Assembly: GCF_001425205.1 (NCBI RefSeq)
Contig: NZ_LMDW01000016.1
Coordinates: 496,001-560,000 of the forward strand
DNA from: Variovorax sp. Root411
GTDB lineage: Bacteria > Pseudomonadota > Gammaproteobacteria > Burkholderiales > Burkholderiaceae_C
Direction of reading: 5' to 3'
Length of the DNA stretch: 64,000 bases
Shown here: in pieces, positions 1 to 8,492 of the stretch
How positions within the stretch are numbered: position 1 is the stretch's first letter
Layout: the number at the start of each line of letters is the position of its first letter
The notes under the pieces: model-generated
The model's input: only the letters and a program-made list of their open reading frames with translations
What the model was told of the DNA's origin: nothing
The model's database searches: none
Position numbers and translations under genes: made by a program

Positions 1-82
1 GGCACGCAGCGCCACCGGCGCTGCATCGGCATACGGCGCCGACGGCGCGCATCGGATTCACACCCACGACGGAGACAAGAAG

Positions 83-1060
83 ATGCAGAGACGTTCGTTG
101 ATCCAGGCCGCGGGCGCCGCGGCCGCCACGCTGGGCGTGCCCCGGCTCTTCGCGCAGGAGTGGCCTTCGGGGCCGGTGCGCATCGTGGTCGGTTTCCCGC
201 CGGGCGGCGGCACCGATGCGCTGGCCCGCGTGGTCGCGCAGAAGCTCACCGTCATGTGGGGCCAGCAGGTCATCGTCGAGAACAAGGGCGGCGTGGCCGG
301 CGTGCTCGCGGCCGACTACGTGGCGCAGCAGCCCAGCGACGGCAGCACGCTGCTGATGGCCCACATCAACAGCCACGCGCTCGCGCCCAGCCTGCAGCCC
401 AAGCTGCGCTACAACGTGGAGCGCGACTTCGTGCCGATCGTGCTGGTGGGCGTCACCCCCAACCTGCTGATCGCCAACCCGGGGCAGAAGGCGCTCACGG
501 TGAAGGACATCGTGGCCGCCTGCAAGGCCGCGCCGGGCACGCTGAGCTTCGGTTCGGCTGGCGCGGGCTCGGCGCAGCACCTGGCGCTGGAGATGTTCAA
601 GCTGCAGGGCGGTGTCGACGCGCTGCACGTGCCCTACAAGGGCAGCGGCCCGCTGCTGGCGGACCTGATGGGCGGACAGATCCAGTACAGCTTCGAGACC
701 ATGACGGCCGCCACGCCGCACGTGAAGAACGGCCGCGTGATCGCGGTCGCGCAGACCCGCACCAAGCGCGCGAAAGGACATCCGAACGTGCCGACGATGC
801 AGGAGCAAGGCTTCCAGGGCTTCGAGGCGACGACGTGGTATGGACTTGCCGGACCGGGCAAGCTGCCGGCGTCGATTGCGCAGAAGGTCAATCGCGACGT
901 CAACACGGTGCTCGTGATGCCTGATGTGCAGGAGCGACTCGACACCTATGGCGCGGAAGACGGCGGCGGTTCGCAGGACAAGTTCAGGCAGTTCATCAGC
1001 ACGGAAATCGCGAAGTGGGCGAAGGTTGTGAAGGACGGCAACGTTCACGTCGAAAGCTAG
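83..1060 (+). CDS. Bug/TctC family tripartite tricarboxylate transporter substrate-binding protein
   Basis: This 325-residue protein has the usual length of Bug (TctC-like) periplasmic binding proteins, which capture carboxylates or aromatic acids in Burkholderiales. The N-terminus has a twin-arginine-like start (MQRRSLIQAAGAAAA) and a likely cleavage site after LFAQ. The mature part opens with the family hallmark WPSGPVRIVVGFPPGGGTD, and a second hallmark, VPYKGSGPLLADLMGG, lies near residue 180. GGAG sits 8 nt before the ATG. No TctA/TctB membrane genes are adjacent, as is common for orphan Bug proteins. The ligand cannot be read from sequence. The family is sure, the function only general. 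Confidence 0.93.
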   Translation: MQRRSLIQAAGAAAATLGVPRLFAQEWPSGPVRIVVGFPPGGGTDALARVVAQKLTVMWGQQVIVENKGGVAGVLAADYVAQQPSDGSTLLMAHINSHALAPSLQPKLRYNVERDFVPIVLVGVTPNLLIANPGQKALTVKDIVAACKAAPGTLSFGSAGAGSAQHLALEMFKLQGGVDALHVPYKGSGPLLADLMGGQIQYSFETMTAATPHVKNGRVIAVAQTRTKRAKGHPNVPTMQEQGFQGFEATTWYGLAGPGKLPASIAQKVNRDVNTVLVMPDVQERLDTYGAEDGGGSQDKFRQFISTEIAKWAKVVKDGNVHVES

Positions 1061-1098
1061 GGACTGATTGAAATGAAGTGCGTCGTTCGGGGTGCGCT

Positions 1099-1311
1099 CA
1101 CGCCGACGGGGTGCCTTGCTCCGCGAATGTCCCCCGCTTCGCTCCTCCTTTATTTCGCTGGGCAAGGCACCCCATCGGCGTGATCGTGTTCAGAGCGGTC
1201 GTTGATCAGCGATATACCAGCAGCGTGCCCTCGTGCGCAGGGCGTCGGGTGACTCACGCAGCGAAATAAAGGAGGAGCGAAGCGGGGGACATTCGCGGAG
1301 GGAGTTACCCG
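1099..1311. repeat. Composite inverted repeat, copy A (conserved core, variable pairing arms)
   Basis: Two units face each other. Unit 1 (1099-1182) has a core of about 42 nt starting TCCGCGAATGTCCCCC and ending CTTTATTTCGCTG, flanked by arms CGCCGACGGGGTGCCTTGC and GCAAGGCACCCCATCGGCG that pair. Unit 2 (1246-1311) carries the same core in reverse complement (1259-1299), flanked by different arms CGGGTGACTC and GAGTTACCCG that also pair. About 63 nt separate the units. A second copy lies at 25429-25614 in the opposite orientation. Short open frames here come from the repeat and are not taken as genes. It fills most of the gap 1061-1355. Confidence 0.9.
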
Positions 1312-1355
1312 ATAACCCCCGAACGCGCCAAACAGAAACTGGGAAGATCCAGAAC

Positions 1356-2126
1356 ATGACCCCATCCCAGACCGCCCTCACCGACGCACTCGTGGCCGCG
1401 CGCCGCGGCAACCGCACCCTCGACGCCACGCCCTGGACCGACGCGCTCGAAACCGACGGCCAGGCCTACGAAGTGCAAGACGCCGTCGCGGCCGCGCTCG
1501 GTTGGTTCGACGGTCGGCCCGTGCCCGGCACATGGAAGTCGGGCGGCGGTTCGCGCAGCGCAACGCTCACACATGCGCCTCTGCCTCCTGCCGGCGTGCG
1601 CCAGAGCCCGGCGAACTTCAGCGACCTCGTGTTCCACGCGCCCGGCATCGAGGCCGAGATCGCCCTGCGGCTCGGGCAGGACGTTACGCCGGCACAAGCA
1701 ACGCAGCTCGATCACGACAACACCTCATCGCTCATCGACGCCATGACCGTGTCGGTCGAAATCGTCGACTCCCGCTGGCAAGACCTCGCCGGCACGCCCG
1801 CCCTCCTTCGCCTCGCCGATTCGCAGGTGCACGGCGCACTCGTGCTCGGCGAATGGACGCCCTACGCCGCCGTCGACTGGGCCTCGCAGCGCTGCGAAAC
1901 GAAGGTCGGCAACGCAGTGACCGTGGTGCGCGAAGGCACGCATCCGCTGGCCGACCCCGCGTGGCTGCTGCCGGTCTGGCTGCGCCACCTGGCCCGCCAC
2001 GGCAAGACCGTTCCTGCGGGCACGGTGGTCACCACCGGCTCGTGGGTAGGCATCGTGCCCTGCCGGCGCGGCGATCAGGTGACGGCGGAGTTTCCGGGCA
2101 TCGGTGCCGTCAGCCTGATCGTGTAG
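1356..2126 (+). CDS. 2-keto-4-pentenoate hydratase / fumarylacetoacetate hydrolase-fold protein
   Basis: This 256-residue protein resembles the MhpD/DmpE hydratases, which add water to 2-hydroxypenta-2,4-dienoate in meta-cleavage of aromatics, and the related oxaloacetate decarboxylases. Supporting segments are FHAPGIEAEIALRLG with the acidic metal-ligand region, VEIVDSRW, and a C-terminal GTVVTTGSWVGIVPC block typical of the fold. The frame is open 41 codons further upstream, but that part is repeat sequence, so the ATG at 1356 is chosen, with GGGAAG 9 nt before it. No other meta-cleavage gene is nearby, so the physiological substrate is unknown. It may share a transcript with the upstream binding protein, though the repeat lies between them. 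Confidence 0.85.
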   Translation: MTPSQTALTDALVAARRGNRTLDATPWTDALETDGQAYEVQDAVAAALGWFDGRPVPGTWKSGGGSRSATLTHAPLPPAGVRQSPANFSDLVFHAPGIEAEIALRLGQDVTPAQATQLDHDNTSSLIDAMTVSVEIVDSRWQDLAGTPALLRLADSQVHGALVLGEWTPYAAVDWASQRCETKVGNAVTVVREGTHPLADPAWLLPVWLRHLARHGKTVPAGTVVTTGSWVGIVPCRRGDQVTAEFPGIGAVSLIV

Positions 2127-2138
2127 CGCCCGCCGAAC

Positions 2139-4916
2139 TCAGTGCTGCCGCGTGATCAGATCGATCCGCGCCCCCTCCGCAGGCATGAAGAACTCGAACC
2201 GGTCGCGCCCCGCCGCCTTGGCGTTGTAGAGCGCCGTATCGGCCCGCGCCAGCAACTCCTCTGCGTTGACGGAGGAATCAGCCGCGCGGTGAAACGCGAT
2301 GCCGACGCTGGTCGTCACCTTGACGCGCTGGCCGTCCACCGTGAAGGGCGGCGTGTGGATGCGCTCCACGATCTTTTCCGCAACGGCGGCCGCGGTGTCC
2401 GGTGCGGTCAGGCCTTCGAGCACGAGCACGAACTCGTCGCCCGCCAGCCGGGCCACCATGTCGGTGCCGCGCACGCAACCCAGCAGCCGCCGCGCATATT
2501 CGGTGAGCACCGCATCGCCCACCGCATGGCCCATCGTGTCGTTGATGGCCTTGAAGTGGTCGATGTCGAGGAACATCAGCGCCATGGCATTGCCCGCGAG
2601 CCGCCCGCGCAGCACCGCCCCGGGCAGGTACTCGTTGAACGCCAGCCGGTTGGGCAGGCCGGTGAGCGTGTCGAGCCGCGCCAGCTCGATGAGCTTGTGC
2701 TCCACCACCTTCAGCGCCGTGATGTCGTGCGCCAGCGAGAAAATGCCGTGCGTCATGCCGTCTTCGCGCACATCGGGCACGTAGGTGACTTGCGTGATGC
2801 GGTCGAAGCCCTGGCGCTGCATACGGGCCTCGAACTCTGCCCGCTCCCCGCCCAGCGCCCGCGCGAGCATCGGCTGGCGCGACTCGTACACCTCGCGGCC
2901 CAGCACATCCTGCACCTGGCGACCCAGCATCTGGGCCGGGTCGAGCCCGAGCCATTCGCGGCTGGTGGCATTGGCGAAGGTGATCTTCTCGTCGCGGTCG
3001 ATATAGGTGATCAGCGCCGGCATGTTGTCGGTGATGGCCCGCAGCCGCAGTTCGCTCTCGGCCAGGCGCAGCTCCGCTTGCTTCAGCGCCGTGATGTTGA
3101 AGGACATGAGGTAGAAACCGACGACCTCGCCGCGCAGGTTCCTGTCCGGCATCAGGTTGGCCTGGAAGTACCCCTCTCCGCCATGCATGGGAGCGCGAAC
3201 CGGAAAACGCACCTTCTTGCCCGAGAACACCACAGGCAGGTAGGGCTTGAGCTGCGCATGCACCGCCTTCCCGAGAGCCGAGCGCAGGGTCGTGCCCTTC
3301 AGCGAAGCGCTCTCGTCCAGCCCCGCCGTCTGCCGCGCCCTGACGTTGGCGAACAGGCAGTTCTGCTCACGGTCGAAATAGCCGACCAGCGCCGGAATGT
3401 TGTTGGTCACGTCGCGCAGCCGCTTTTCCTGCTCGGTCAGGGCCCTGCGGATGTTCACGTCCTCGGTGATGTCGAAGGTCATCGAGAACACGCCGCGCAC
3501 CACGCCGTCGGTATCGATGTCGGGAATGTAGTGGGCCTTGAACGTGCGATCGCCAATGCCCAGCGCAGGGTCGCCGGACTTCTCGAGGATCACGGTCTCG
3601 CCGGCCAGCGCGCGCTGGAAGCTGGGCTCCACCATCGCGAAATCCGAGGGGCCGCGCACCTCGGGCATCAGGCGGCCCACCAGCGTCTTGTCCTTGTGCA
3701 GGGCCCGCACGTGCGCATTGACGAAGGTGTAGCGCATCGACGCATCGACGTGCGACACCATCGCCGGGATGTTGTCGGCAATGATGCGCACCTGAGCCTC
3801 GCTGTGTGCAAGGCTGAGCTCGATGGCGCGCCGCTGCACCATCAGTTCGTCGAAGGTGCGCGAGAGATCGCCGATCTCGTCGAAGGCATAGGTGCGCGCC
3901 GCCGCAGTCCCGGTAGGCGCGTCCTGGGTGGATTGCATGTGCCGGTGCAGATCGGACAGCGGCTTCAGCTGCCGGCGCACCACTGCCAGGGCCAGCGCGC
4001 CCGCGGTCAGCGCCAGCGCCAGCGCCCCGAGCCACGCACCGCGCTCGATGGCGTTGATGCCCGCGAAGGCCTCGCTGCGCGGGTACATGGCGCCGACGAT
4101 CCAGTTCGCCTGCTCGGCGCGGTCGAAGGCATAGAGGCCGCGCACGCCGGCTTTGTTGACGCCCTCGCTCGAGCCCTGGAAGCCGGCCAGCGCACGAAGG
4201 ACCTCGGGGTCGCCGCCGCCGTTCGCCTGAATGTGGTTCAGGATGCGCGAGGTGTCCGGATGGTCGACCACGATGCCATCAGCGGTCGTCACGAACAGAT
4301 AGCCGGTCTTGCCGAACTTGATGTCGGCGAGCGCACCCAGGATGTTGCGGTCCTTCAGGTTGATGGCACCCGAGATCACGAACCTCACCTGCCCTGCTTT
4401 GTCGAGCACCGGCGCGGTGATGGCCACCTGTGCCAGCCCGTTGAGCCGATTGCGGTAAGGCTCGGACACGAGACCGGCCCGGGACGCAACCGTTCGCTGG
4501 AAATAGGGCCGGTCCTTCACGTTCACGGTACCGATGCGGTTCGCACCGTTGAGGTTGGCCACGAGGTTGCCGTCCATGTCGAGGAAGGCGACGTTGTCAA
4601 AGGCCTGGCGCAGCGAGGCGTGCCTTTCAAGGAAGGCCTGCAGCGGCGCGGTGTCCTGAAAGTCCTGCGCTTCCACGCTGTCGCCGAAGGTCTGCAGCAG
4701 GATCAGCCGGCTGCCGAATTTCTGGTCGATCGAGTCGGCGATGGCGCCCACACGGGAGAGCTGCTCGGCCGCGATCGAAGCTTGCATGCTGCTCTTGACG
4801 AAGTGCAGAGCGAAGGTGGCAATCGCGAAGGTTGCCGTCAGGACCACCGCCACCACACCGAGGCTCAGGCGTGTGTGCAAACCGAACCGGAATTTCGAGA
4901 AGCCTGTTTGAGTCAT
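2139..4916 (-). CDS. Membrane sensor diguanylate cyclase: dCache, HAMP-like, three PAS, GGDEF
   Basis: A 925-residue inner-membrane sensor predicted to make c-di-GMP. TM1 lies near residues 17-39. A periplasmic Cache sensor follows (GYLFVTTADGIVVDHPDTS near its end), then TM2 near 290-312 and a HAMP-like linker. Three PAS repeats each begin with a variant of RAITDNMPALITYIDRDEKI, and the GGDEF domain starts near residue 747 (RLDTLTGLPNR). The signature is AGDEF rather than GGDEF, and the inhibitory RxxD site (RGTD) is intact five residues before it. AGDEF enzymes can be active, so cyclase activity is likely but not certain. There is no EAL domain. The gene is convergent with the hydratase. 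Its upstream region contains two small inverted repeats (4941-4957 and 4966-4982). Confidence 0.92.
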   Translation of the reverse strand: MTQTGFSKFRFGLHTRLSLGVVAVVLTATFAIATFALHFVKSSMQASIAAEQLSRVGAIADSIDQKFGSRLILLQTFGDSVEAQDFQDTAPLQAFLERHASLRQAFDNVAFLDMDGNLVANLNGANRIGTVNVKDRPYFQRTVASRAGLVSEPYRNRLNGLAQVAITAPVLDKAGQVRFVISGAINLKDRNILGALADIKFGKTGYLFVTTADGIVVDHPDTSRILNHIQANGGGDPEVLRALAGFQGSSEGVNKAGVRGLYAFDRAEQANWIVGAMYPRSEAFAGINAIERGAWLGALALALTAGALALAVVRRQLKPLSDLHRHMQSTQDAPTGTAAARTYAFDEIGDLSRTFDELMVQRRAIELSLAHSEAQVRIIADNIPAMVSHVDASMRYTFVNAHVRALHKDKTLVGRLMPEVRGPSDFAMVEPSFQRALAGETVILEKSGDPALGIGDRTFKAHYIPDIDTDGVVRGVFSMTFDITEDVNIRRALTEQEKRLRDVTNNIPALVGYFDREQNCLFANVRARQTAGLDESASLKGTTLRSALGKAVHAQLKPYLPVVFSGKKVRFPVRAPMHGGEGYFQANLMPDRNLRGEVVGFYLMSFNITALKQAELRLAESELRLRAITDNMPALITYIDRDEKITFANATSREWLGLDPAQMLGRQVQDVLGREVYESRQPMLARALGGERAEFEARMQRQGFDRITQVTYVPDVREDGMTHGIFSLAHDITALKVVEHKLIELARLDTLTGLPNRLAFNEYLPGAVLRGRLAGNAMALMFLDIDHFKAINDTMGHAVGDAVLTEYARRLLGCVRGTDMVARLAGDEFVLVLEGLTAPDTAAAVAEKIVERIHTPPFTVDGQRVKVTTSVGIAFHRAADSSVNAEELLARADTALYNAKAAGRDRFEFFMPAEGARIDLITRQH

Positions 4917-5055
4917 TGAACTGATCGGACCGGTACATTGCCGGAGGGAATTTCCGGACAGTATCGGTGCGAACTACGCACCGGCAAAGGGCTTGGATGC
5001 AGGGCGCGGCGAACCGCCCGATGACCCGGGAAAAATGATCACCTTCGCCTTACTT

Positions 5056-5784
5056 TCATGCAAGAAGGCCCTGGTCTACCTGGCGAACATCTGGAGCCCC
5101 CGACCGTGCACGCGGGGCGATCAGCGCATCGGCGAGGCTGTCCACGCGTTGCTCCGCGCGCCGCATCGACTGGGCAAGCTGCTCGCCGCCGAATTCGTCG
5201 GACTCCACCGCCGCCTCGAACACTTCGGTAATGCCGATGTAGCCGAGCGCCGAACGCACGCTGCTCTCCGCGTGGTTGAGGTGCGCGACGCGCCCGCCCG
5301 CGCCGTAGCCATGGTCACCGCGCGCGCCCAGCAGCACCACGCGCTTGCCCGCCTCCGCCAGCAGCGGCCAGTACGGCACCGCGCCGCGCGAACGATCGAA
5401 GCCGAAGGTGCGGCCCACGCGCACGATGTTGTCGATCCAGGCCTTGAACTGCGCGGGCACGCTGAAGTTGTACATGGGCAGGCCGATCACGACCACGTCG
5501 GCGGCAATGAGCTGGTCGACGAGCCGGTCGCTCTCGGCGAGCGCCTCGGCCATCCATGGCTCGCGCGCGGCCGGCGGCGTGAAGGCCGCGTGGATCCAGC
5601 GGCCGTCGACGTGTGCGGGTGGCTGCCGGCCCACGTCGAGGTAGTCGATGCGGTCGGCGGGCCGCGCTTGGTGCCAGCGCTCCACGAAGCGTGCAGAGAG
5701 GCGGCGCGTGTGCGAGCCGTGGAGATCGGTGTCGGAACGGCCCGGTCGGGCGCTGGCGTCGATGTGAAGGAGGTTCATGGTCAT
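5056..5784 (-). CDS. azoR: FMN-dependent NADH azoreductase / NAD(P)H quinone reductase-like
   Basis: A flavodoxin-fold cytosolic oxidoreductase of 242 residues. The N-terminal NLLHIDASARPGRSDT phosphate loop for FMN, the LPMYNFSVPAQFKAWIDNI segment and the VLLGARGDHGYG motif follow the AzoR pattern. AzoR reduces quinones and azo compounds with NADH. Typical AzoR is about 200 residues, so this one carries roughly 30 extra residues at the C-terminus. Two in-frame ATGs (5784 and 5778) are possible and neither has a clear ribosome site. It diverges from a LysR-type gene 108 bases away. By the usual LysR arrangement that regulator probably controls it, perhaps in response to quinones or electrophiles (inference). 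Confidence 0.88.
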   Translation of the reverse strand: MTMNLLHIDASARPGRSDTDLHGSHTRRLSARFVERWHQARPADRIDYLDVGRQPPAHVDGRWIHAAFTPPAAREPWMAEALAESDRLVDQLIAADVVVIGLPMYNFSVPAQFKAWIDNIVRVGRTFGFDRSRGAVPYWPLLAEAGKRVVLLGARGDHGYGAGGRVAHLNHAESSVRSALGYIGITEVFEAAVESDEFGGEQLAQSMRRAEQRVDSLADALIAPRARSGAPDVRQVDQGLLA

Positions 5785-5892
5785 GGTCTTGATGGATGAA
5801 TTGGTATCTTTCGTTCAGCGCGGCCAGAATGATGCGCAGGCCTTTAATCTAGGTTCACGATCCGCTCATCACAAACGACGATTTCTCCCCGC

Positions 5893-6834
5893 ATGAACGA
5901 GATTGGCTCATCCATCCGCCCTCCGCGGCGACTGCCTCCCCTGCTCTCGCTGCGCGCCTTCGAAGCTGCGGCCGCGCACTTGAGCTTCCAGCGCGCGGCG
6001 CTCGAGCTGTCGGTCACGCCGTCGGCCATCAGCCACCAGGTGCGTGCGCTCGAAGACACGCTGGGCCAGCCGCTGTTCCGCCGGCTCACGCGGCAGCTCG
6101 CGCTGACGCCAGCGGGCCAGCGGCTGTTTGCCGACCTGCGCATGGGCTTCGACATGCTCGAAGCCGGCGTCGACAGGCTGCGCCGCCCCGCTGCGTCGCA
6201 GGCCGTCACCCTCACAACCAACACCGCATTCGCCGCGCGCTGGGTGCTGCCGCGCATGGAGGCGTTCCGCAAGGCCTGCCCGGGAGTCGAGCTGCGGCTG
6301 CATGCGAGCGATACCTTGGTCGACCTGGCGCGCGGTGACGCCGACATCGCGGTGCGCTCGGGCCACGGCAACTGGCCGGGCCTGGTGTCGCGCGAGCTGA
6401 TGCCCGAGCGCTATGCGCCTTTGTGCAGCCCGATGCTGGGCCTGAAGCGCGCCTCGGACCTGCCGAAGCACCAGCTGATCCACTGCGACTGGCAGCCGCA
6501 GGCGCTTGCGCCTGCCGTGTGGACACGCTGGTTTCGCGAAGCCGGCATCGCGCCGCCGAGGGGGCGCGCGATGAAGGCTTCGGGCCTGTCGTTCTCCGAC
6601 GAGACACACGCGACGCTGGCCGCGCTTGCAGGACATGGCGTTGCGCTGCTGAGCCTCACGCTGTCGGCCGAAGAGCTGCGCAGCGGCGCGCTGGTGCAGC
6701 CCTTCGGGCCTGCGCTCGACACCGGCAGCTACTTTCTGGCGGTCGCGCGCGGCAGCGAGAACGAGCCGGCCGTGCGGGCGGTGTGGGAATGGATTGCGTC
6801 GCAGGCCGCACCGGAGCTGCGTTCGCGAGGCTGA
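5893..6834 (+). CDS. LysR-family transcriptional regulator (GcvA-like subgroup)
   Basis: This 313-residue protein has an N-terminal winged helix-turn-helix (LRAFEAAAAHLSFQRAALEL then TPSAISHQVRALEDTLGQPL) and a LysR effector domain from about residue 100. The phrase SAISHQVRALE followed by LFRRLTR is typical of the GcvA-like group. It is transcribed divergently from the azoreductase gene across 108 bases, the classic layout for a LysR regulator and its target. No convincing Shine-Dalgarno is seen before the ATG. The inducer is unknown. Confidence 0.93.
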   Translation: MNEIGSSIRPPRRLPPLLSLRAFEAAAAHLSFQRAALELSVTPSAISHQVRALEDTLGQPLFRRLTRQLALTPAGQRLFADLRMGFDMLEAGVDRLRRPAASQAVTLTTNTAFAARWVLPRMEAFRKACPGVELRLHASDTLVDLARGDADIAVRSGHGNWPGLVSRELMPERYAPLCSPMLGLKRASDLPKHQLIHCDWQPQALAPAVWTRWFREAGIAPPRGRAMKASGLSFSDETHATLAALAGHGVALLSLTLSAEELRSGALVQPFGPALDTGSYFLAVARGSENEPAVRAVWEWIASQAAPELRSRG

Positions 6835-6914
6835 GGACAAGCTGGACGCAGAACTTGCAGGCTGTCGCAGTTCTCGTGGAGACTCGCGTTCCAACAACAA
6901 AGTGAGGAGAAGTC

Positions 6915-8492
6915 ATGACGAGGTTTTCCCGCATCCCCCTTGCCATCGCAACAGGCGCGCTTCTTGTAATGGCTTTGGCTTCATGCGGAGGGGGCGGCGG
7001 GGGTGGCGGAGGCGCAGGCATCGGCATAGGCCTGGGTACGGGTTCTGGAGGAACAACACCAGTCACCGGCGTCGCCGAGCTGCCGGCACGCGAGGCCCTT
7101 ATCGCCCGCGCGAGAACCTTCGAACTCGACACGCCCTACGTGCCGCCGCCCGGCGACCCCCTGGAGCACAACACCTCGGGCTACGCCAAGACGATGTGCT
7201 CCGCCGCATTCATCACCGGCCTCGATCCCGATTTCGCGGTCGAGAGCGTGGGCTACTTCACCGGCCCCTACGACCAGCGCAGGAAGGTCGGCACGCCGGT
7301 GGTCGACCGCGACAAGAAGGAAGTCCGCATCGCCATGCCCAATGGGCCGACGCTGGTGGCGCGCTACTACGGTTCGCAGGGCTGCATCACGCTGCCAGCC
7401 GGCAACGACGGCGTGTTCTTCACGCCGGTGGCCGTCAAGAGCGCCCTGCCCGATCCCTCGACCCAGCCGTGGCCCATGGGCGACGTGACGCCCGCCGGTC
7501 CCGCGCCCGGCATCGACACAGCAAAGGTGGGCCAGGCAGTCGACGCGGCCTTCGAGCTGCCGGAGGCCTACACCGCAGCCTTCGTCGTCACACACAAGGG
7601 ACGCATCGTCGGCGAGCGCTACAGGAACGGCATCACGGCGACCACGCCGCTCGAATCGTGGTCGATGGGCAAGAGCGTGACGGCGACGATGCTGGGCGTG
7701 CTGATGAAGCAGGGCGAATACCGGCTCGACCAGCGCGCGCCGATTCCCGAGTGGCAGGCCGCCGGCGACAAGCGCCAGGAGATCCGGATCGCGGACATCC
7801 TGCACATGTCGAGCGGGCTGCGCATCAAGGCGCCGGACGACCCGGACTTCGACCCCAACGGCACCTACCCCGACCACACCTATCTCTACACCGGCCGCAT
7901 CAACTCGTTCAACTACGCGGCCACCCGCCCGCAGCAGTGGCCGCCCAACACCGTCGGGCGCTATCGCAATACCGACCCGGTGCTGGCGAACTACCTGATC
8001 CGCCTTGCCGTCGAGAAGCGCGGCGAGGAGTACCTGTCGTTCCCGCAGAGAAACCTGTTCGACAAGATCGGCATCCGCACGATGACCCTGGAGACCGATC
8101 CGTATGGCAACTTCCTCGCGCAGGGCTATGACTTCATGTCGGCACGCGACTGGGCGCGCCTGGCCAACCTGTATCTGCAGGACGGCGTCTGGAATGGCGA
8201 GCGCATCCTGCCCGAGGGTTTCGTCAAGTTCGTGAGCACCCTTGCACCGGCCTGGGCGGCCGACAAGCGCCCGATCTACGGCGGGTTCTTCTGGTTAAAC
8301 GGCACGAGCACGTGGCCGGTGCCGACCACGGCGTACTACATGCTGGGCGCGGGTGGGCAGACGGTGCTGATCGTTCCCTCGCACGACCTGGTGGTGGTGC
8401 GTCTGGGCCATGACAAGGGAGAGCGGGCATCGGCCACGAGCCTGCGAAAGGCGCTGTCGCTCTTGATGCAAGCGGTGCCCAGTTCGTCATGA
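6915..8492 (+). CDS. Lipoprotein serine hydrolase, class C beta-lactamase-like (DUF-type esterase/peptidase)
   Basis: A 525-residue protein with an N-terminal lipobox (VMALASC), so lipid-anchored, followed by a run of nine glycines as a linker. The beta-lactamase/transpeptidase fold is shown by the SxxK motif SMGK (Ser250, Lys253) and the YxN motif YRN (Tyr350). The region AHILHMSSGLRIKAP-like (ADILHMSSGLRIKAP) is typical of this family. Members hydrolyse esters, amides or D-amino peptides, and genuine beta-lactam resistance is uncommon. GAGGAG lies just before the ATG. The next gene starts inside its stop codon (ATGA), implying translational coupling. Substrate is unknown. Confidence 0.9.
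   Translation: MTRFSRIPLAIATGALLVMALASCGGGGGGGGGAGIGIGLGTGSGGTTPVTGVAELPAREALIARARTFELDTPYVPPPGDPLEHNTSGYAKTMCSAAFITGLDPDFAVESVGYFTGPYDQRRKVGTPVVDRDKKEVRIAMPNGPTLVARYYGSQGCITLPAGNDGVFFTPVAVKSALPDPSTQPWPMGDVTPAGPAPGIDTAKVGQAVDAAFELPEAYTAAFVVTHKGRIVGERYRNGITATTPLESWSMGKSVTATMLGVLMKQGEYRLDQRAPIPEWQAAGDKRQEIRIADILHMSSGLRIKAPDDPDFDPNGTYPDHTYLYTGRINSFNYAATRPQQWPPNTVGRYRNTDPVLANYLIRLAVEKRGEEYLSFPQRNLFDKIGIRTMTLETDPYGNFLAQGYDFMSARDWARLANLYLQDGVWNGERILPEGFVKFVSTLAPAWAADKRPIYGGFFWLNGTSTWPVPTTAYYMLGAGGQTVLIVPSHDLVVVRLGHDKGERASATSLRKALSLLMQAVPSSS

Noticed and set aside
2142..4919. A 925-codon open frame exactly opposite the PAS-GGDEF sensor gene
   Set aside because: It mirrors the sensor gene, its translation is His/Arg/Gln-rich low-complexity text without domains, and such antisense frames are expected in GC-rich genes with strong third-position bias.
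6969..7030. Run of glycine codons in the serine hydrolase gene taken as a possible simple-sequence phase-variation tract
   Set aside because: The run uses mixed GGN codons and longer than 3-base perfect repeats are few, so slippage is unlikely. It fits a lipoprotein linker.
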